A stretch of DNA of 64,000 nt from Muribaculaceae bacterium (GTDB lineage Bacteria; Bacteroidota; Bacteroidia; Bacteroidales; Muribaculaceae), in the NCBI GenBank assembly GCA_022509185.1, contig JAFLTS010000005.1, positions 1 through 64,000 of the forward strand, given 5' to 3'. The position numbers were made by a program, and so were the translations under genes. A model generated the notes under the pieces. The model worked only from the letters and a program-made list of their open reading frames with translations, was not told the DNA's origin and ran no database searches. Below, in pieces: positions 36,109 through 46,055 of the stretch; position 1 is the first letter of the stretch; each line of letters opens with the position of its first letter.

Positions 36109-37134
36109 TTATTTGAAAGAAACTTTTTCTCCAGAAACCACCTTACCAATAACAGATGCCTTTTCTTTCCATTCTGTAAGAATTTTCAAGACAGTTCCAG
36201 CGTCTTCGGGATTTACTGCGAGAACCATTCCTATACCCATATTGAATATATTGAACATTTCTCTGTGTGGAATATTGCCATATTTTTCGAGCAGATGGAA
36301 GACCTGAGGTATTTCCCAACTACCTTTCATAATTTCAACTCCACATCCTTCAGGAAGGATTCTGGGAATATTTTCATCAAATCCGCCTCCTGTTATATGG
36401 GCTATTCCATGGACATCAACATTTCTTAAAACCTCTAAAACTGGTTTTACATATATTTTAGTAGGGGTTAACAAAAGTTCCCCCAAAGTTTGGTTTTCTG
36501 TACCCTCATATTTCTTAGTCAAATCGAGTTGATTATCATAAATGATTTTTCTAACCAAACTGAAACCATTTGAATGTACTCCGGAAGAAGCGATTCCAAT
36601 TAGAACATCCCCGGGAGCTACCTTTGAACAATCAATAAGTTTATCTTTTTCTACAGCTCCTACTGTAAAACCGGCAATATCATAATCATCTTCCGTATAC
36701 ATACCGGGCATCTCTGCCGTTTCTCCTCCCACCAAAGCACAACCTGCCTGGCGGCAACCTTCTGCTACTCCGGATACGATGGCTTCCACTACTGCAGGTT
36801 TATTTTTTCCCACCGCTACATAGTCAAGGAAAATCAGAGGTTCAGCTCCTTGAGCCAAAACATCGTTCACACACATAGCTACAGCATCAATTCCTATGGT
36901 ATCATGTTTTCCCAGGGCAAAAGCAATTTTGAGTTTAGTTCCTACACCATCAGTTCCACTTACCAATATTGGATGCTTATATTTTAAAGAACCTAAATCA
37001 AACATTCCTCCGAAAGCTCCAATATTACCCATACAGCCTCTTCTGGCCGTAGAAGCCACATGTTTTTTTATTCTATTAACCACTTCATACCCGGCTTCAA
37101 GATTAACACCGGATGCTTCGTAACTTTTTGCCAT
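36109..37134 (-). CDS. purM: AIR synthetase
   Basis: ATP-dependent ring closure of FGAM to AIR. Signatures [46 protein letters not shown] and [16 protein letters not shown] are present; [16 protein letters not shown] is the C-domain motif. 341 aa is full length. Same PurM fold as part of PurL, encoded next to it. Confidence 0.97.
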   Translation of the reverse strand: MAKSYEASGVNLEAGYEVVNRIKKHVASTARRGCMGNIGAFGGMFDLGSLKYKHPILVSGTDGVGTKLKIAFALGKHDTIGIDAVAMCVNDVLAQGAEPLIFLDYVAVGKNKPAVVEAIVSGVAEGCRQAGCALVGGETAEMPGMYTEDDYDIAGFTVGAVEKDKLIDCSKVAPGDVLIGIASSGVHSNGFSLVRKIIYDNQLDLTKKYEGTENQTLGELLLTPTKIYVKPVLEVLRNVDVHGIAHITGGGFDENIPRILPEGCGVEIMKGSWEIPQVFHLLEKYGNIPHREMFNIFNMGIGMVLAVNPEDAGTVLKILTEWKEKASVIGKVVSGEKVSFK

Positions 37135-37167
37135 ATCTATGGTTTTCTTGATGATTTAAACTTTCTC

Positions 37168-40100
37168 TTAATTTTTACAAAAATAAGCCACAGCATTTCT
37201 AAAAATATTCTGGTTCTTGTTACCATGAATATTCTTCATCAGACCTTCGTCAAATCTTTCTGAGTGAGCCATTTTACCCAGAATCAAACCGTCGGGGGAA
37301 ATTATACCCTCGATTGCTTCATAAGATCCATTGGGATTTTGAGGAGATTCCATTGTGGCATTGCCATCGGAATCCACATATTGGAATGCAATCTGTCCAT
37401 TTCTTTTTAAATCCTCTAATAAAGATTGTTCCGCGACGAATTTACCTTCTCCATGAGAAGCTGCAACGGAATGAATTTCACCTTCATTGAATCCTTTGAG
37501 CCAAGGGGATTGAACAGAAGAAACACGAGTATTGACAATTTGAGAAATATGTCGGTTAATATCGTTATGAAATAGAGTAGGAGAACTGCTGTTTAATTCT
37601 CCAATTTTTCCATAAGGTAGCAATCCTGATTTAACCAAAGCTTGGAAACCATTACAGATTCCTAATATAAGACCTTTTCTTTCAAGAAGTCGTTCTATAG
37701 CTTCCTTAACTTCTTTATTCATTATAACATTAGCGATAAATTTACCGCTTCCATCGGGTTCATCTCCTTCAGAAAATCCTCCGGAGAAAGCAAGAATGTC
37801 GCAACTATCAATATTTTTTACCATTTCTTTTATGGAATTGTCAATATCTTCCGGAGACTGGTTTCGGAATACTGACGAAATGGGATATGCCCCTTCCTTA
37901 ATAAAAGATGCAGTCATATCATAGTCGCAGTTAGTGCCCGGGAAAACAGGTAAATACACAACAGGATGCTCTTTTGCAGTGCCCGGATACTCAGTTGCCT
38001 CGTTGTGGCCCGTTGCATTCTTCACTAAGCCTTTGACTGAAGTTTTATCAGGGTAAATTTCAGTAAATTTTTTCCTGTTTGCTTCAAAGGCTTTTTCTAA
38101 ATCTATCTTTTCACCGTTTATAATCAGTTCATTAGTATCTGTTGTTTCACCAAGAAGTTCAAATCCAGGTAAAAACAAAACTTCATTGCTTTCCACGACC
38201 AGACAGCCATTGCCGTAATCAAACAAGTCAGATTCTTTTAAATTTACATTAACTCCTATTCTATTGCCGAAACTCATTTTAGCTAAAGCTTCAGCCACTC
38301 CTCCAAATGTCGGATAATAAGCTGCAACAATAGTTTTTTCCTTAATAAGACGATTGATAGTGATAAAATTATCTATTAATTGTCTTGAATCCGGCATTAA
38401 TGAGGGAAGAGGGATATGCCTAACTAAATAAAGGAGGTTGCCTGAAGCTTTTAATTCAGGGCTTATTATATCTTTAGAATCAACCGGTGTTACTCCAAAA
38501 GCAATTAAGGTGGGAGGAACTGAAATATCATCGAAAGTGCCACTCATAGAATCTTTCCCTCCAATAGAAGGAAGTTTAAATTCGAGTTGCATTCTTAAGG
38601 CTCCTAAAAGTGCAGCTAATGGTTTTCCCCAAGATAAAGGTGAATGGAGACGTTCAAAATATTCCTGGAAAGAAAATCTTAATTTAGAATAATCTGCTCC
38701 TGCAGCCACGGCTTTTCCAATTGCTTCAATAAATGCATATGCAGCCCCATGATAAGGACTCCATTCAGAGATATAAGGATTAAAACCAAAAGCCATAAGA
38801 CTTGCAGAGTCGGTTTTTCTTGGGCTGACAGGAAATTTTTGTACTGAAACTTGCACTTCTGTTTGTTGTGTCTTACCTCCAAACGGCATAAGCACAGTTG
38901 ACTTTCCGATAGAAGAATCAAACCGTTCAATAAGACCTTTCTGAGAAGTTACATTATCATCATTTAAAAGGTTAAGAAATTTTTCACGGAGGTTTTGGCC
39001 CTTAATTTCCCGATGGAAAGGATTTTCCGGTTTTACGTACCCTATTTCAGCATTGGCATAGTGTGCTGCACCTGCAGAGTCAATAAAATCTCTTTTCAAA
39101 TCGGCAAAGAGTTTGCCATTAAAAAACATTCTCATTCTTCCCGAGTCGGTGACATCGGCTACATGAGTAACTTCCAGATTTTCTTCATGGCAAAGATTAG
39201 TGAATGTTTCTTTATCTTTAGGATCCACAACTACAGCCATACGCTCCTGGCTTTCGCTGATAGCAATTTCAGTAGGATTTAACCCGGAATATTTCACCGG
39301 AACCCGGTCTAAATAAATATCCAAGCCATCAGTGAGTTCACCAATAGCCACGCTCACTCCTCCGGCTCCGAAATCGTTAGATTTTTTAATAAGCCGTGTA
39401 ACTTCAGGGCGTTTGAAAAGACGGGCAATTTTTCTTTCTTCAGGTGCGTTTCCTTTCTGTACTTCACTTCCACATTCTTCGAGTGAAGAAGCCGTATGCT
39501 CCTTAGATGAGCCTGTAGCACCACCGATACCATCTCGTCCGGTTCTGCCTCCTAACATTAAAACTATATCTCCGGCGACCGGGCTTTCCCTTCTTACGTT
39601 ATCTGCTTTAACAGCACCAACGACAGCCCCAACTTCCATACGTTTTGCAACATATCCTGGATGAAAGATCTCTCGAACATGAGTAGTGGCCAATCCGATC
39701 TGATTTCCATAAGAGGAATATCCTTCAGCAGCTTTTACAGATATTACCCTTTGTGGCAATTTCCCCTTCATGGTCTCTGATACAGGTTTATAAATATCAC
39801 CTGCACCAGTGACTCTCATGGCCTGATAAACATAACTTCTTCCACTAAGAGGGTCTCTAATAGCTCCTCCAAGACAAGTTGACGCTCCACCAAAAGGTTC
39901 TATTTCAGTGGGATGATTATGTGTTTCATTTTTAAATTGAAGCAGCCAACGTTCAGGCTTACTGTCTACTTCAATATCTACAAAAATGCTACAAGCATTG
40001 TTTTCCTCACTTTGTTCAAGATCATCAAGATATCCTTCTTTTTTCAAAAATCTTGCTCCAATGGTAGCAAGATCCATCAGGCATAAAGGTTTATCCTCTC

Positions 40101-40875
40101 TGTTTAGAATTTTCCTTATTTTTTTCCAATCTTCAATACTTTGATTAAGATCTGCAGAAATAAAGGAATCATCAACTATAATGTCTGTTAAAACAGTTGT
40201 GAAGGTAGTATGTCTACAATGATCGCTCCAATAAGTATCCAGGATTCTCAATTCAGTTTCAAAAGGATCTCTTTCTTCCTGGATAAAATATTCCACTACT
40301 TTCATAAGGTCGTCAGCATTCATTGCCAGACCTTGTTTCTTACAATAATCTACTGCTGTCTCCGGAGTAATATCTCTGAAACCTTTGAGTATTTCTACTG
40401 GTTTTGCTACTGCATATCCGGGTTTTTCCAGTTTGTCTATATCTTTTTTACGAGACTCAACGGCATTAATCAAATATGCTTCAATCTTATCCAAGTCATC
40501 TTGAGAGATAGATTCATCAAAAATTAATAATTTACCGCTTCTTATCTCTATATCGGCATCAGGTTTAATTAGTTTCACGCATTCTTCAGCCGCGGCTGCC
40601 CTTTGGTCAAATTGTCCGGGCAAAGATTCAATTGCCAGATAGGGATTTCTTTCCAAATCTATAGACTCCGTAACAATGTCTGTTGCCGGTTCACCAAACA
40701 CTTTGGAAGAAGACACATCTTTTAATTCAGGATTAAATCCGAAAATATCATAAATACTAATTAATCTGAGATTTTTTATATTTAAGCCGAGATTGGAATT
40801 TAAATCCTCTTTTAGGCTTTCCGCTTCAACTCTGAAAGGTTCTCTCTTTTCAACAAAAATTCTGTAGGGGACCAT
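37168..40875 (-). CDS. purL: FGAM synthase, single-chain large form
   Basis: Converts FGAR to FGAM with glutamine and ATP. At 1235 aa it is the fused form: an N-terminal PurS-like region, two AIR-synthetase-like halves (DTYWSDHCRHTTF, KNETHNHPTEIEPFGGAST, GGRTGRDGIGGATGSSKEHT) and a C-terminal class I glutaminase (LPVFPGTNCDYD, nucleophile in LGICNGFQALVKSG, MAHSER near the end). No separate purS or purQ is therefore needed. Lies 11 nt after purE. Confidence 0.97.
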   Translation of the reverse strand: MVPYRIFVEKREPFRVEAESLKEDLNSNLGLNIKNLRLISIYDIFGFNPELKDVSSSKVFGEPATDIVTESIDLERNPYLAIESLPGQFDQRAAAAEECVKLIKPDADIEIRSGKLLIFDESISQDDLDKIEAYLINAVESRKKDIDKLEKPGYAVAKPVEILKGFRDITPETAVDYCKKQGLAMNADDLMKVVEYFIQEERDPFETELRILDTYWSDHCRHTTFTTVLTDIIVDDSFISADLNQSIEDWKKIRKILNREDKPLCLMDLATIGARFLKKEGYLDDLEQSEENNACSIFVDIEVDSKPERWLLQFKNETHNHPTEIEPFGGASTCLGGAIRDPLSGRSYVYQAMRVTGAGDIYKPVSETMKGKLPQRVISVKAAEGYSSYGNQIGLATTHVREIFHPGYVAKRMEVGAVVGAVKADNVRRESPVAGDIVLMLGGRTGRDGIGGATGSSKEHTASSLEECGSEVQKGNAPEERKIARLFKRPEVTRLIKKSNDFGAGGVSVAIGELTDGLDIYLDRVPVKYSGLNPTEIAISESQERMAVVVDPKDKETFTNLCHEENLEVTHVADVTDSGRMRMFFNGKLFADLKRDFIDSAGAAHYANAEIGYVKPENPFHREIKGQNLREKFLNLLNDDNVTSQKGLIERFDSSIGKSTVLMPFGGKTQQTEVQVSVQKFPVSPRKTDSASLMAFGFNPYISEWSPYHGAAYAFIEAIGKAVAAGADYSKLRFSFQEYFERLHSPLSWGKPLAALLGALRMQLEFKLPSIGGKDSMSGTFDDISVPPTLIAFGVTPVDSKDIISPELKASGNLLYLVRHIPLPSLMPDSRQLIDNFITINRLIKEKTIVAAYYPTFGGVAEALAKMSFGNRIGVNVNLKESDLFDYGNGCLVVESNEVLFLPGFELLGETTDTNELIINGEKIDLEKAFEANRKKFTEIYPDKTSVKGLVKNATGHNEATEYPGTAKEHPVVYLPVFPGTNCDYDMTASFIKEGAYPISSVFRNQSPEDIDNSIKEMVKNIDSCDILAFSGGFSEGDEPDGSGKFIANVIMNKEVKEAIERLLERKGLILGICNGFQALVKSGLLPYGKIGELNSSSPTLFHNDINRHISQIVNTRVSSVQSPWLKGFNEGEIHSVAASHGEGKFVAEQSLLEDLKRNGQIAFQYVDSDGNATMESPQNPNGSYEAIEGIISPDGLILGKMAHSERFDEGLMKNIHGNKNQNIFRNAVAYFCKN

Positions 40876-40886
40876 TATTCAATAAT

Positions 40887-41366
40887 TTAAATTATTTCAG
40901 AAGCAAGGACCTTTTCTGCCTGTGCTTTTCTGAAGAGATCCATTTTATCTTTAAGTTCAGGTTTTGTAACTGCCAATATTTCTACTGCCAGTAAAGCAGC
41001 ATTTTTAGATCCGTTGACTGCTACTACTGCGACCGGAATTCCGGACGGCATCTGTACCATAGAAAGTAGGGAATCCAATCCTTCGAAGGCTTGTCCTTTA
41101 ACAGGAACTCCTATCACAGGCAGAGTGGTAAATGCAGCAACTACTCCGGCAAGGTGAGCAGCGCCACCGGCCCCTGCAATCACAGTGGAAAAATTACGGT
41201 TTCTCAAATCCTTAACCCATTCTTCGAGTTGATGTGGAGTACGATGAGCACTCAATACTTTTACTTCGTATTCAATTTCGAACTGATCAAGAATTTCAGT
41301 GGCTCCCTTCATCACATTCCAATCGCTTGAAGAGCCCATTACTATACCTATTTTCATTTTAGCCAT
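40887..41366 (-). CDS. purE: Phosphoribosylaminoimidazole carboxylase, PurE subunit
   Basis: Carboxyl-group transfer on the AIR intermediate. VMGSSSDWNVMKGATEILD, SAHRTPHQLEEWV and GAGGAAHLAGVVAAFT are the PurE signatures; 159 aa is normal. No purK gene lies in the window, so whether it works as an N5-CAIR mutase with a distant PurK or uses CO2 directly cannot be decided. First gene of the purine operon. Confidence 0.95.
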   Translation of the reverse strand: MAKMKIGIVMGSSSDWNVMKGATEILDQFEIEYEVKVLSAHRTPHQLEEWVKDLRNRNFSTVIAGAGGAAHLAGVVAAFTTLPVIGVPVKGQAFEGLDSLLSMVQMPSGIPVAVVAVNGSKNAALLAVEILAVTKPELKDKMDLFRKAQAEKVLASEII

Positions 41367-41405
41367 ATGTTAACGGTGGAAGAAACTATAAACCTATAAA
41401 ACAAA

Positions 41406-41434
41406 AGGACGCCTATGAGTCATCAAGGCGTCCT
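41406..41434 (-). promoter_or_regulatory. Strong hairpin between P-II-like gene and purE
   Basis: Perfect 8-bp arms AGGACGCC and GGCGTCCT, 13-nt loop, followed on the minus strand by TTTGTTTTATAG. It may terminate the efflux operon or act as an attenuator in the purE leader, because a -7-like box lies just upstream. Confidence 0.65.
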
Positions 41435-41459
41435 AATTGGTTATTTTCCTTTCATGTTG

Positions 41460-41467
41460 CAAAATTA
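41460..41467 (-). promoter_or_regulatory. -7 box TAATTTTG for the purine operon
   Basis: Minus-strand TAATTTTG in the 136-nt gap before purE. The nearest TTTG (41487-41484) is 16 nt away, shorter than the usual 19-21, so the call is tentative. Confidence 0.4.
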
Positions 41468-41502
41468 CTGAAAAATTTTGAGACAAACATATATCTTTAA
41501 GA

Positions 41503-41796
41503 TTATATTGTCTGAGTAATTTCCCAAACGAAAGCTCTCAATCCAAGTCGAGGTTTCGACTCATCTAAAAGTTTTAATTTTCCGAGAATATTTTCCACTT
41601 TATTATCCTCAACAATAGTAAGAATCGCTCCTCCTAAAGATGGCCAGGCATGACTTCCGAAATGAGGTTCACCGGTATAAGTGCCTCGTCCTTGGGTTTC
41701 TCCGAAAGAAGTAAAACCCCTACAATTACTTTTTTCCAAAAGATCTATTATTATTTCACGGTGAGCCTGATCAAAGGCGATGAAGACAGCTTTCAT
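41503..41796 (-). CDS. P-II-like small signalling-fold protein of the efflux operon
   Basis: A 97-aa protein with the beta-alpha-beta ferredoxin-like pattern of P-II/GlnB relatives: MKAVFIAFDQAHREIIIDLL, then a flexible glycine-rich loop with GETQGRGTYTGEP where P-II proteins have the T-loop, GGAILTIVEDNKVENIL and a terminal strand GLRAFVWEITQTI. The uridylylatable Tyr context of classical GlnB is not recognisable. It follows the RND pump by 18 nt, so it is probably the last gene of the efflux operon. A role in sensing a ligand for the pump is inference. Confidence 0.65.
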   Translation of the reverse strand: MKAVFIAFDQAHREIIIDLLEKSNCRGFTSFGETQGRGTYTGEPHFGSHAWPSLGGAILTIVEDNKVENILGKLKLLDESKPRLGLRAFVWEITQTI

Positions 41797-41814
41797 TTTT
41801 ACTAAATAAAATTG

Positions 41815-44800
41815 TTAAGATAATGATGCATTTTGTTTTCTGAGTTTTCTTCTGTAATTCTTTACTCCGGTTCCGGCAAAGACACAATATAAAACCGGAA
41901 CAAAAAGGAGTGTCAGGATCGTAGAGAAAGTCAGACCCCCAATCACAGCTGTGCCCATAGGACGCCACATTTCGGCCCCTTGACCGCTTCCTACCGCCAT
42001 AGGAACCATACCAAGAATTGTTGTTAAGGTTGTCATGATTACAGGACGCAGACGTGATTTACCGCCAAGAATCACAGCATTTCTGATTCCCATGCCTCTT
42101 TCTCTATTCAGAGAAATATAATCAATTAGCACAATACCGTTTTTAACCACAATACCTATCAGCATAATAGCTCCGATCATACTCATTACATTGAGTGTAT
42201 GGCCACTTAAGAAAAGAATTATAAAGACACCTGAGAAAGCGAAGAGTAATGATGTCATAATAATTCCGGGATAAGTGAAACTTTCAAATTGGGCAGCCAT
42301 TACGATATAAACTAAAATTACAATCAAAATACCGAGAAGCATCAAATCAGAAAATGAATCTTGCTGATCTTCATATGATCCGGAAAGAGAAATAGAGATG
42401 CCGGAGGGGAGATGAAGATTGTCAATTTCTGTTTCAGCAGCTTCTACCACCTGACTCATCGGCACACCATCTACTACTGCTGAAACTGTTATTACTCTCT
42501 CTCTGTCTTTCCTTTCTATTGTAGGCGGTGTGAATCTCTCAACAACTTTACCGAGCTCTTTAATTTTGACACCGGCTCCCGATGGGGTATATACCAATAT
42601 ATTTTCTATATCTTCCAATGATGTTCGATAATTTTTATCATACATCACCTTAATATCGTATTCTTCACCATCTTCACGGAATCTTGAGGCTGTGGATCCG
42701 TTTATTCTGTTTCGTAAATAATATGCAGCAGTCTGTAGATTCAAGCCATAAAGAGCAAGTTTCTCTCTATCAAAGTCAACTTGATATTCAGGTTGATAAT
42801 CAGACCGGGAAATAGTTATATCAGCTGTTCCCGGTATTCCTTCAAGGATTTGACGCAGTGTCCTTGCCACAGAGTCGGTTTCATTAAAATCATAACCATA
42901 AATTTCGAAATCAACAGTTGACTGTCCTCCCATGCCGGCTCCTCGGCCACCACCTACATTTACCTGCGCTTTAGCAAATTCAGGAAATCCCGTTTCGATA
43001 TCTTGTCTCATCCCGTCAGCAATTTCCTTTATTCCTCTTTCACGATCACCCGGATCTAAAAGACGAATATTCATGGAAGCAATATGAGAGCCGTTATCTG
43101 ATAGTGAAGCAAAGGTATTGTCCGAACTTGCAGGTCCTACCGTATAACTCGAAACTACAATTTCCGGATATTTTTCTCTCCATAATGAATCGAGACGGTG
43201 TAAGGCATCCTGAGTAATCTCAACACGCGTGCTGATAGGAGTTTCTAACGATACCCCGATACGGCCGTTGTCCTGAGTTGGGAAAAATTCAGTACCGACA
43301 TGTTTCATCAAGAATATTGAACCTACGAAAGTGCCAAGACAAATTATTATGGTAATAGTGCGATTTGCAACTACTTTTTTTAACAACCATGCATATGCAC
43401 TGTCAAATTTATCCAGGCTATTTTGTAAAGGCTGATAGAATTTTTCATAAAATTTAGAATGGTCAGAAGAGAGCCTTAACCATTGAGAGCATAGCATCGG
43501 AGTAAGAGAGAGGGCACATAGTGTGGATATTATCATCATGATAGTAACCATCCAGCCCAACTGGCGGAACAATACTCCTGTCATACCGGTTACTAAAGTT
43601 AGAGGGAAGAACACTGCTATAAGTGTCAAGGTAGAAGCGATAACAGACACTGCCACCTCGTTAGTGCCATGGATAGCAGCCTGTTTAGGATCCGAACCAC
43701 GCTCAATATGTGTGGTGACGTTTTCTAAGACAACAATTGCATCATCTACTACCATACCAATAGAAATTGAAAGGGCAGACAAAGAGACAATATTCAGGGT
43801 ATTACCGGTAGCGAAAAGATATATGAACGAGGCAATCAAGGAAATCGGTATGGTAATCACTATTATCATTGTGGCTCTCCAACGTCCTAAGAAGAAAAAC
43901 ACAACTATCATTACAAAAAGTAATGCGTACATTACTGTCTCCTCCAAGGAAGCAATAGTGTTTTTAATATTGTCAGAAGTGTCAACCACAATACCTATTT
44001 TCACATCGGAAGGAAGATTCTTTTGCAACTTTGGCAGCATCTGCCTCACCTTATCCGATATGGCCACAGAATTGGCTCCCGATTGTTTTTGAATGATAAT
44101 AGTAGCTCCTTCCTTGCCGCTGATATAAGTCTGTTGAGTACGTTCTTCCAGCGAATCTTCCACTCGGGCTACATCTTTTAGATATACAATTTTCCCTTGA
44201 TAAGATCCGACAGGAATATTTTCCATCTGTTTAGAATCCTTAAATTCACCTTGTACCCGGAGAGAATATGTATTGGAACCTATATCAAAAGCACCTCCAG
44301 GAATATTTCTGTTTTCAGCTCCGATAATTGATGAAATTGACTCTACAGATAGATTATAAGCCTCCAGTCTTGCGGGATCCACATAAATATGTATTTCACG
44401 TTTAGGTGCACCAGAAATAGAAACTGATCCCACTCCATCCACTCGGGCTAAAGGATTTGCGATATTATCATCTAGAATTTTATAAAGCCCCGCCATGCTC
44501 TCATTTGCTTCTACAGATAAGATAAGGATAGGAATCATATCCGTAGAGAATTTGAAAATTATGGGATTTTCAGAATCGTCAGGCAATGCAGATTCTACCA
44601 TGTCAAGTTTATCTCTGACATCATTTGTCAAAACATCTATATCATAGCCATATTCAAACTCCAGGGTAATTACAGAAGTGTTTTCTCTTGAATCGGATGT
44701 GATATGCTTCAGATGTTCTACTGAGTTAAGAGCATTTTCCAAAGGTTTAGTCACATTCTGTTCAATATCTTCAGCACTTGCTCCCGGATACATTGTGATT

Positions 44801-44943
44801 ACCATAATAGTATTTGTATCGATATCCGGATAGAGATCAACAGGGAGTTTAACAAGGGAAAACAGACCTAAAATAATGACAGTGACAAAACATAACGTTG
44901 TCATTATAGGTCGTTTCACAGCTGAGGCATATAAAGAAGCCAT
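41815..44943 (-). CDS. RND efflux pump inner-membrane transporter (AcrB/HAE1 type)
   Basis: Proton-driven export of hydrophobic or amphiphilic compounds as the inner-membrane part of a tripartite pump. 1042 aa, with the N-terminal RPIMTTLCFVTVIILGLFSL helix, VDLYPDIDTNTIMVITMYPG, two large periplasmic loops, and twelve predicted TM segments. The TM4 proton-relay aspartates are present in GMVVDDAIVVLEN, and DNGRIGVSLETP follows TM7. The downstream half repeats the fold (GIVVKNGIVLIDYI). Substrate not predictable. Lies 50 nt after the adaptor gene. Confidence 0.95.
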   Translation of the reverse strand: MASLYASAVKRPIMTTLCFVTVIILGLFSLVKLPVDLYPDIDTNTIMVITMYPGASAEDIEQNVTKPLENALNSVEHLKHITSDSRENTSVITLEFEYGYDIDVLTNDVRDKLDMVESALPDDSENPIIFKFSTDMIPILILSVEANESMAGLYKILDDNIANPLARVDGVGSVSISGAPKREIHIYVDPARLEAYNLSVESISSIIGAENRNIPGGAFDIGSNTYSLRVQGEFKDSKQMENIPVGSYQGKIVYLKDVARVEDSLEERTQQTYISGKEGATIIIQKQSGANSVAISDKVRQMLPKLQKNLPSDVKIGIVVDTSDNIKNTIASLEETVMYALLFVMIVVFFFLGRWRATMIIVITIPISLIASFIYLFATGNTLNIVSLSALSISIGMVVDDAIVVLENVTTHIERGSDPKQAAIHGTNEVAVSVIASTLTLIAVFFPLTLVTGMTGVLFRQLGWMVTIMMIISTLCALSLTPMLCSQWLRLSSDHSKFYEKFYQPLQNSLDKFDSAYAWLLKKVVANRTITIIICLGTFVGSIFLMKHVGTEFFPTQDNGRIGVSLETPISTRVEITQDALHRLDSLWREKYPEIVVSSYTVGPASSDNTFASLSDNGSHIASMNIRLLDPGDRERGIKEIADGMRQDIETGFPEFAKAQVNVGGGRGAGMGGQSTVDFEIYGYDFNETDSVARTLRQILEGIPGTADITISRSDYQPEYQVDFDREKLALYGLNLQTAAYYLRNRINGSTASRFREDGEEYDIKVMYDKNYRTSLEDIENILVYTPSGAGVKIKELGKVVERFTPPTIERKDRERVITVSAVVDGVPMSQVVEAAETEIDNLHLPSGISISLSGSYEDQQDSFSDLMLLGILIVILVYIVMAAQFESFTYPGIIMTSLLFAFSGVFIILFLSGHTLNVMSMIGAIMLIGIVVKNGIVLIDYISLNRERGMGIRNAVILGGKSRLRPVIMTTLTTILGMVPMAVGSGQGAEMWRPMGTAVIGGLTFSTILTLLFVPVLYCVFAGTGVKNYRRKLRKQNASLS

Positions 44944-44993
44944 TGAATTTTAAATGTTGAATTCCTTAATTTATTGAAAAATGAAGTAATTTT

Positions 44994-46046
44994 TTAATTC
45001 ACTATATCTACAGCGACACCATCGGCCAGTTTAGTCTGTCCGGTTACTACTACGGAGTCTCCTGGTTGTACTCCTGACAAAAGTTCATAAGCGTTACCCA
45101 GACGTTGCCCTATTTCTACTTTATTATATGAGACCTTCCCATTGTGAAATACATATACATATTGATTAGCTGAACCAGGTTGCTTCACTATTGCTCGATC
45201 CGGCACCACAACATGATTGGCTCTTCCCAATTCCAACCTAACTCTGCCAAACATACCCGGGAGTATTTTCCCTTCAGAATTTTGTAAACCTATTTCAACA
45301 CTGAAAGTACGGCTATTTGTATCTACAGTGGGTGAGACCATTGTTACATGACCATCAAAAACTTCGTCCCCATAAGTATCGAAAGTAATTGTTGCCGGCA
45401 TTCCTTTAGAAACTTTTGATAATTCACTTTCAGGAATATTAATAATTATTTTCACCGGGTTTACCTGAGCAACAGTTACAATGGGCAAAGCACCGGTCAT
45501 ATCCCCGGGATCATAATTCCTGGCAGTTACTACTCCGGAAATTGGTGAAACCAGAATAGTATTTTCTTTTACATTCCTTAGAGTTCTTTCAGCTGATGCA
45601 AGAGAATTTTCTGCATTTGTAAGCTGTAATTTCATCTGATCAACACTCTGTTGGGTTCCACCTCCAATTTCAAGAAGTTTGACAGCTCTTTCGTAATCCT
45701 GCCGAATATTATCCAGACTGGCTTTGGCATTGGCTACTTGCAATTCATAGGATGTAATGTTAATATCATCCAGAATAGCGACGGTCTGACCTTTGGAAAC
45801 ATTAAAACCTTCATCAACGAAAATTTCTTTTATTCTATTAGGAGTTGAAGAGGAAATGTTATTAATTAATTCCGGTTCTACCGTAGCTGTATAAACATTA
45901 ATTTGCTCTACATCCCTGCTTTCTACCCGTTCAATTTTTACAGTTGGTTTTTTTTCAACTTCGTTATTTTCTTTTTCTCCCGAGCAAGAAAAAAATAAAG
46001 TAAAAGTAGACAATAGTAGAGATGTGAAATATATTTTCTTCTTCAT
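44994..46046 (-). CDS. RND efflux periplasmic adaptor lipoprotein
   Basis: Membrane-fusion protein joining the RND pump to its TolC channel. Signal MKKKIYFTSLLLSTFTLFFS with lipidation Cys21 (SCSGEKE). The lipoyl halves flank a helical hairpin (VSKGQTVAILDDINI, then SPISGVVTARNYDPGDM), followed by a beta-barrel domain (PATITFDTYGDEVFDGHV) and a membrane-proximal domain (VVPDRAIVKQPGS, VVTGQTKLADG). 350 aa is normal. Spaced 9 nt from the TolC gene upstream. Confidence 0.93.
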   Translation of the reverse strand: MKKKIYFTSLLLSTFTLFFSCSGEKENNEVEKKPTVKIERVESRDVEQINVYTATVEPELINNISSSTPNRIKEIFVDEGFNVSKGQTVAILDDINITSYELQVANAKASLDNIRQDYERAVKLLEIGGGTQQSVDQMKLQLTNAENSLASAERTLRNVKENTILVSPISGVVTARNYDPGDMTGALPIVTVAQVNPVKIIINIPESELSKVSKGMPATITFDTYGDEVFDGHVTMVSPTVDTNSRTFSVEIGLQNSEGKILPGMFGRVRLELGRANHVVVPDRAIVKQPGSANQYVYVFHNGKVSYNKVEIGQRLGNAYELLSGVQPGDSVVVTGQTKLADGVAVDIVN

Positions 46047-46055
46047 TTTAATATC

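Noticed and set aside
43523..44092. Plus-strand frame of 189 codons inside the RND transporter gene.
   Set aside because: Antisense shadow of transmembrane-coding DNA; low-complexity Ile/Thr composition and no start signals.
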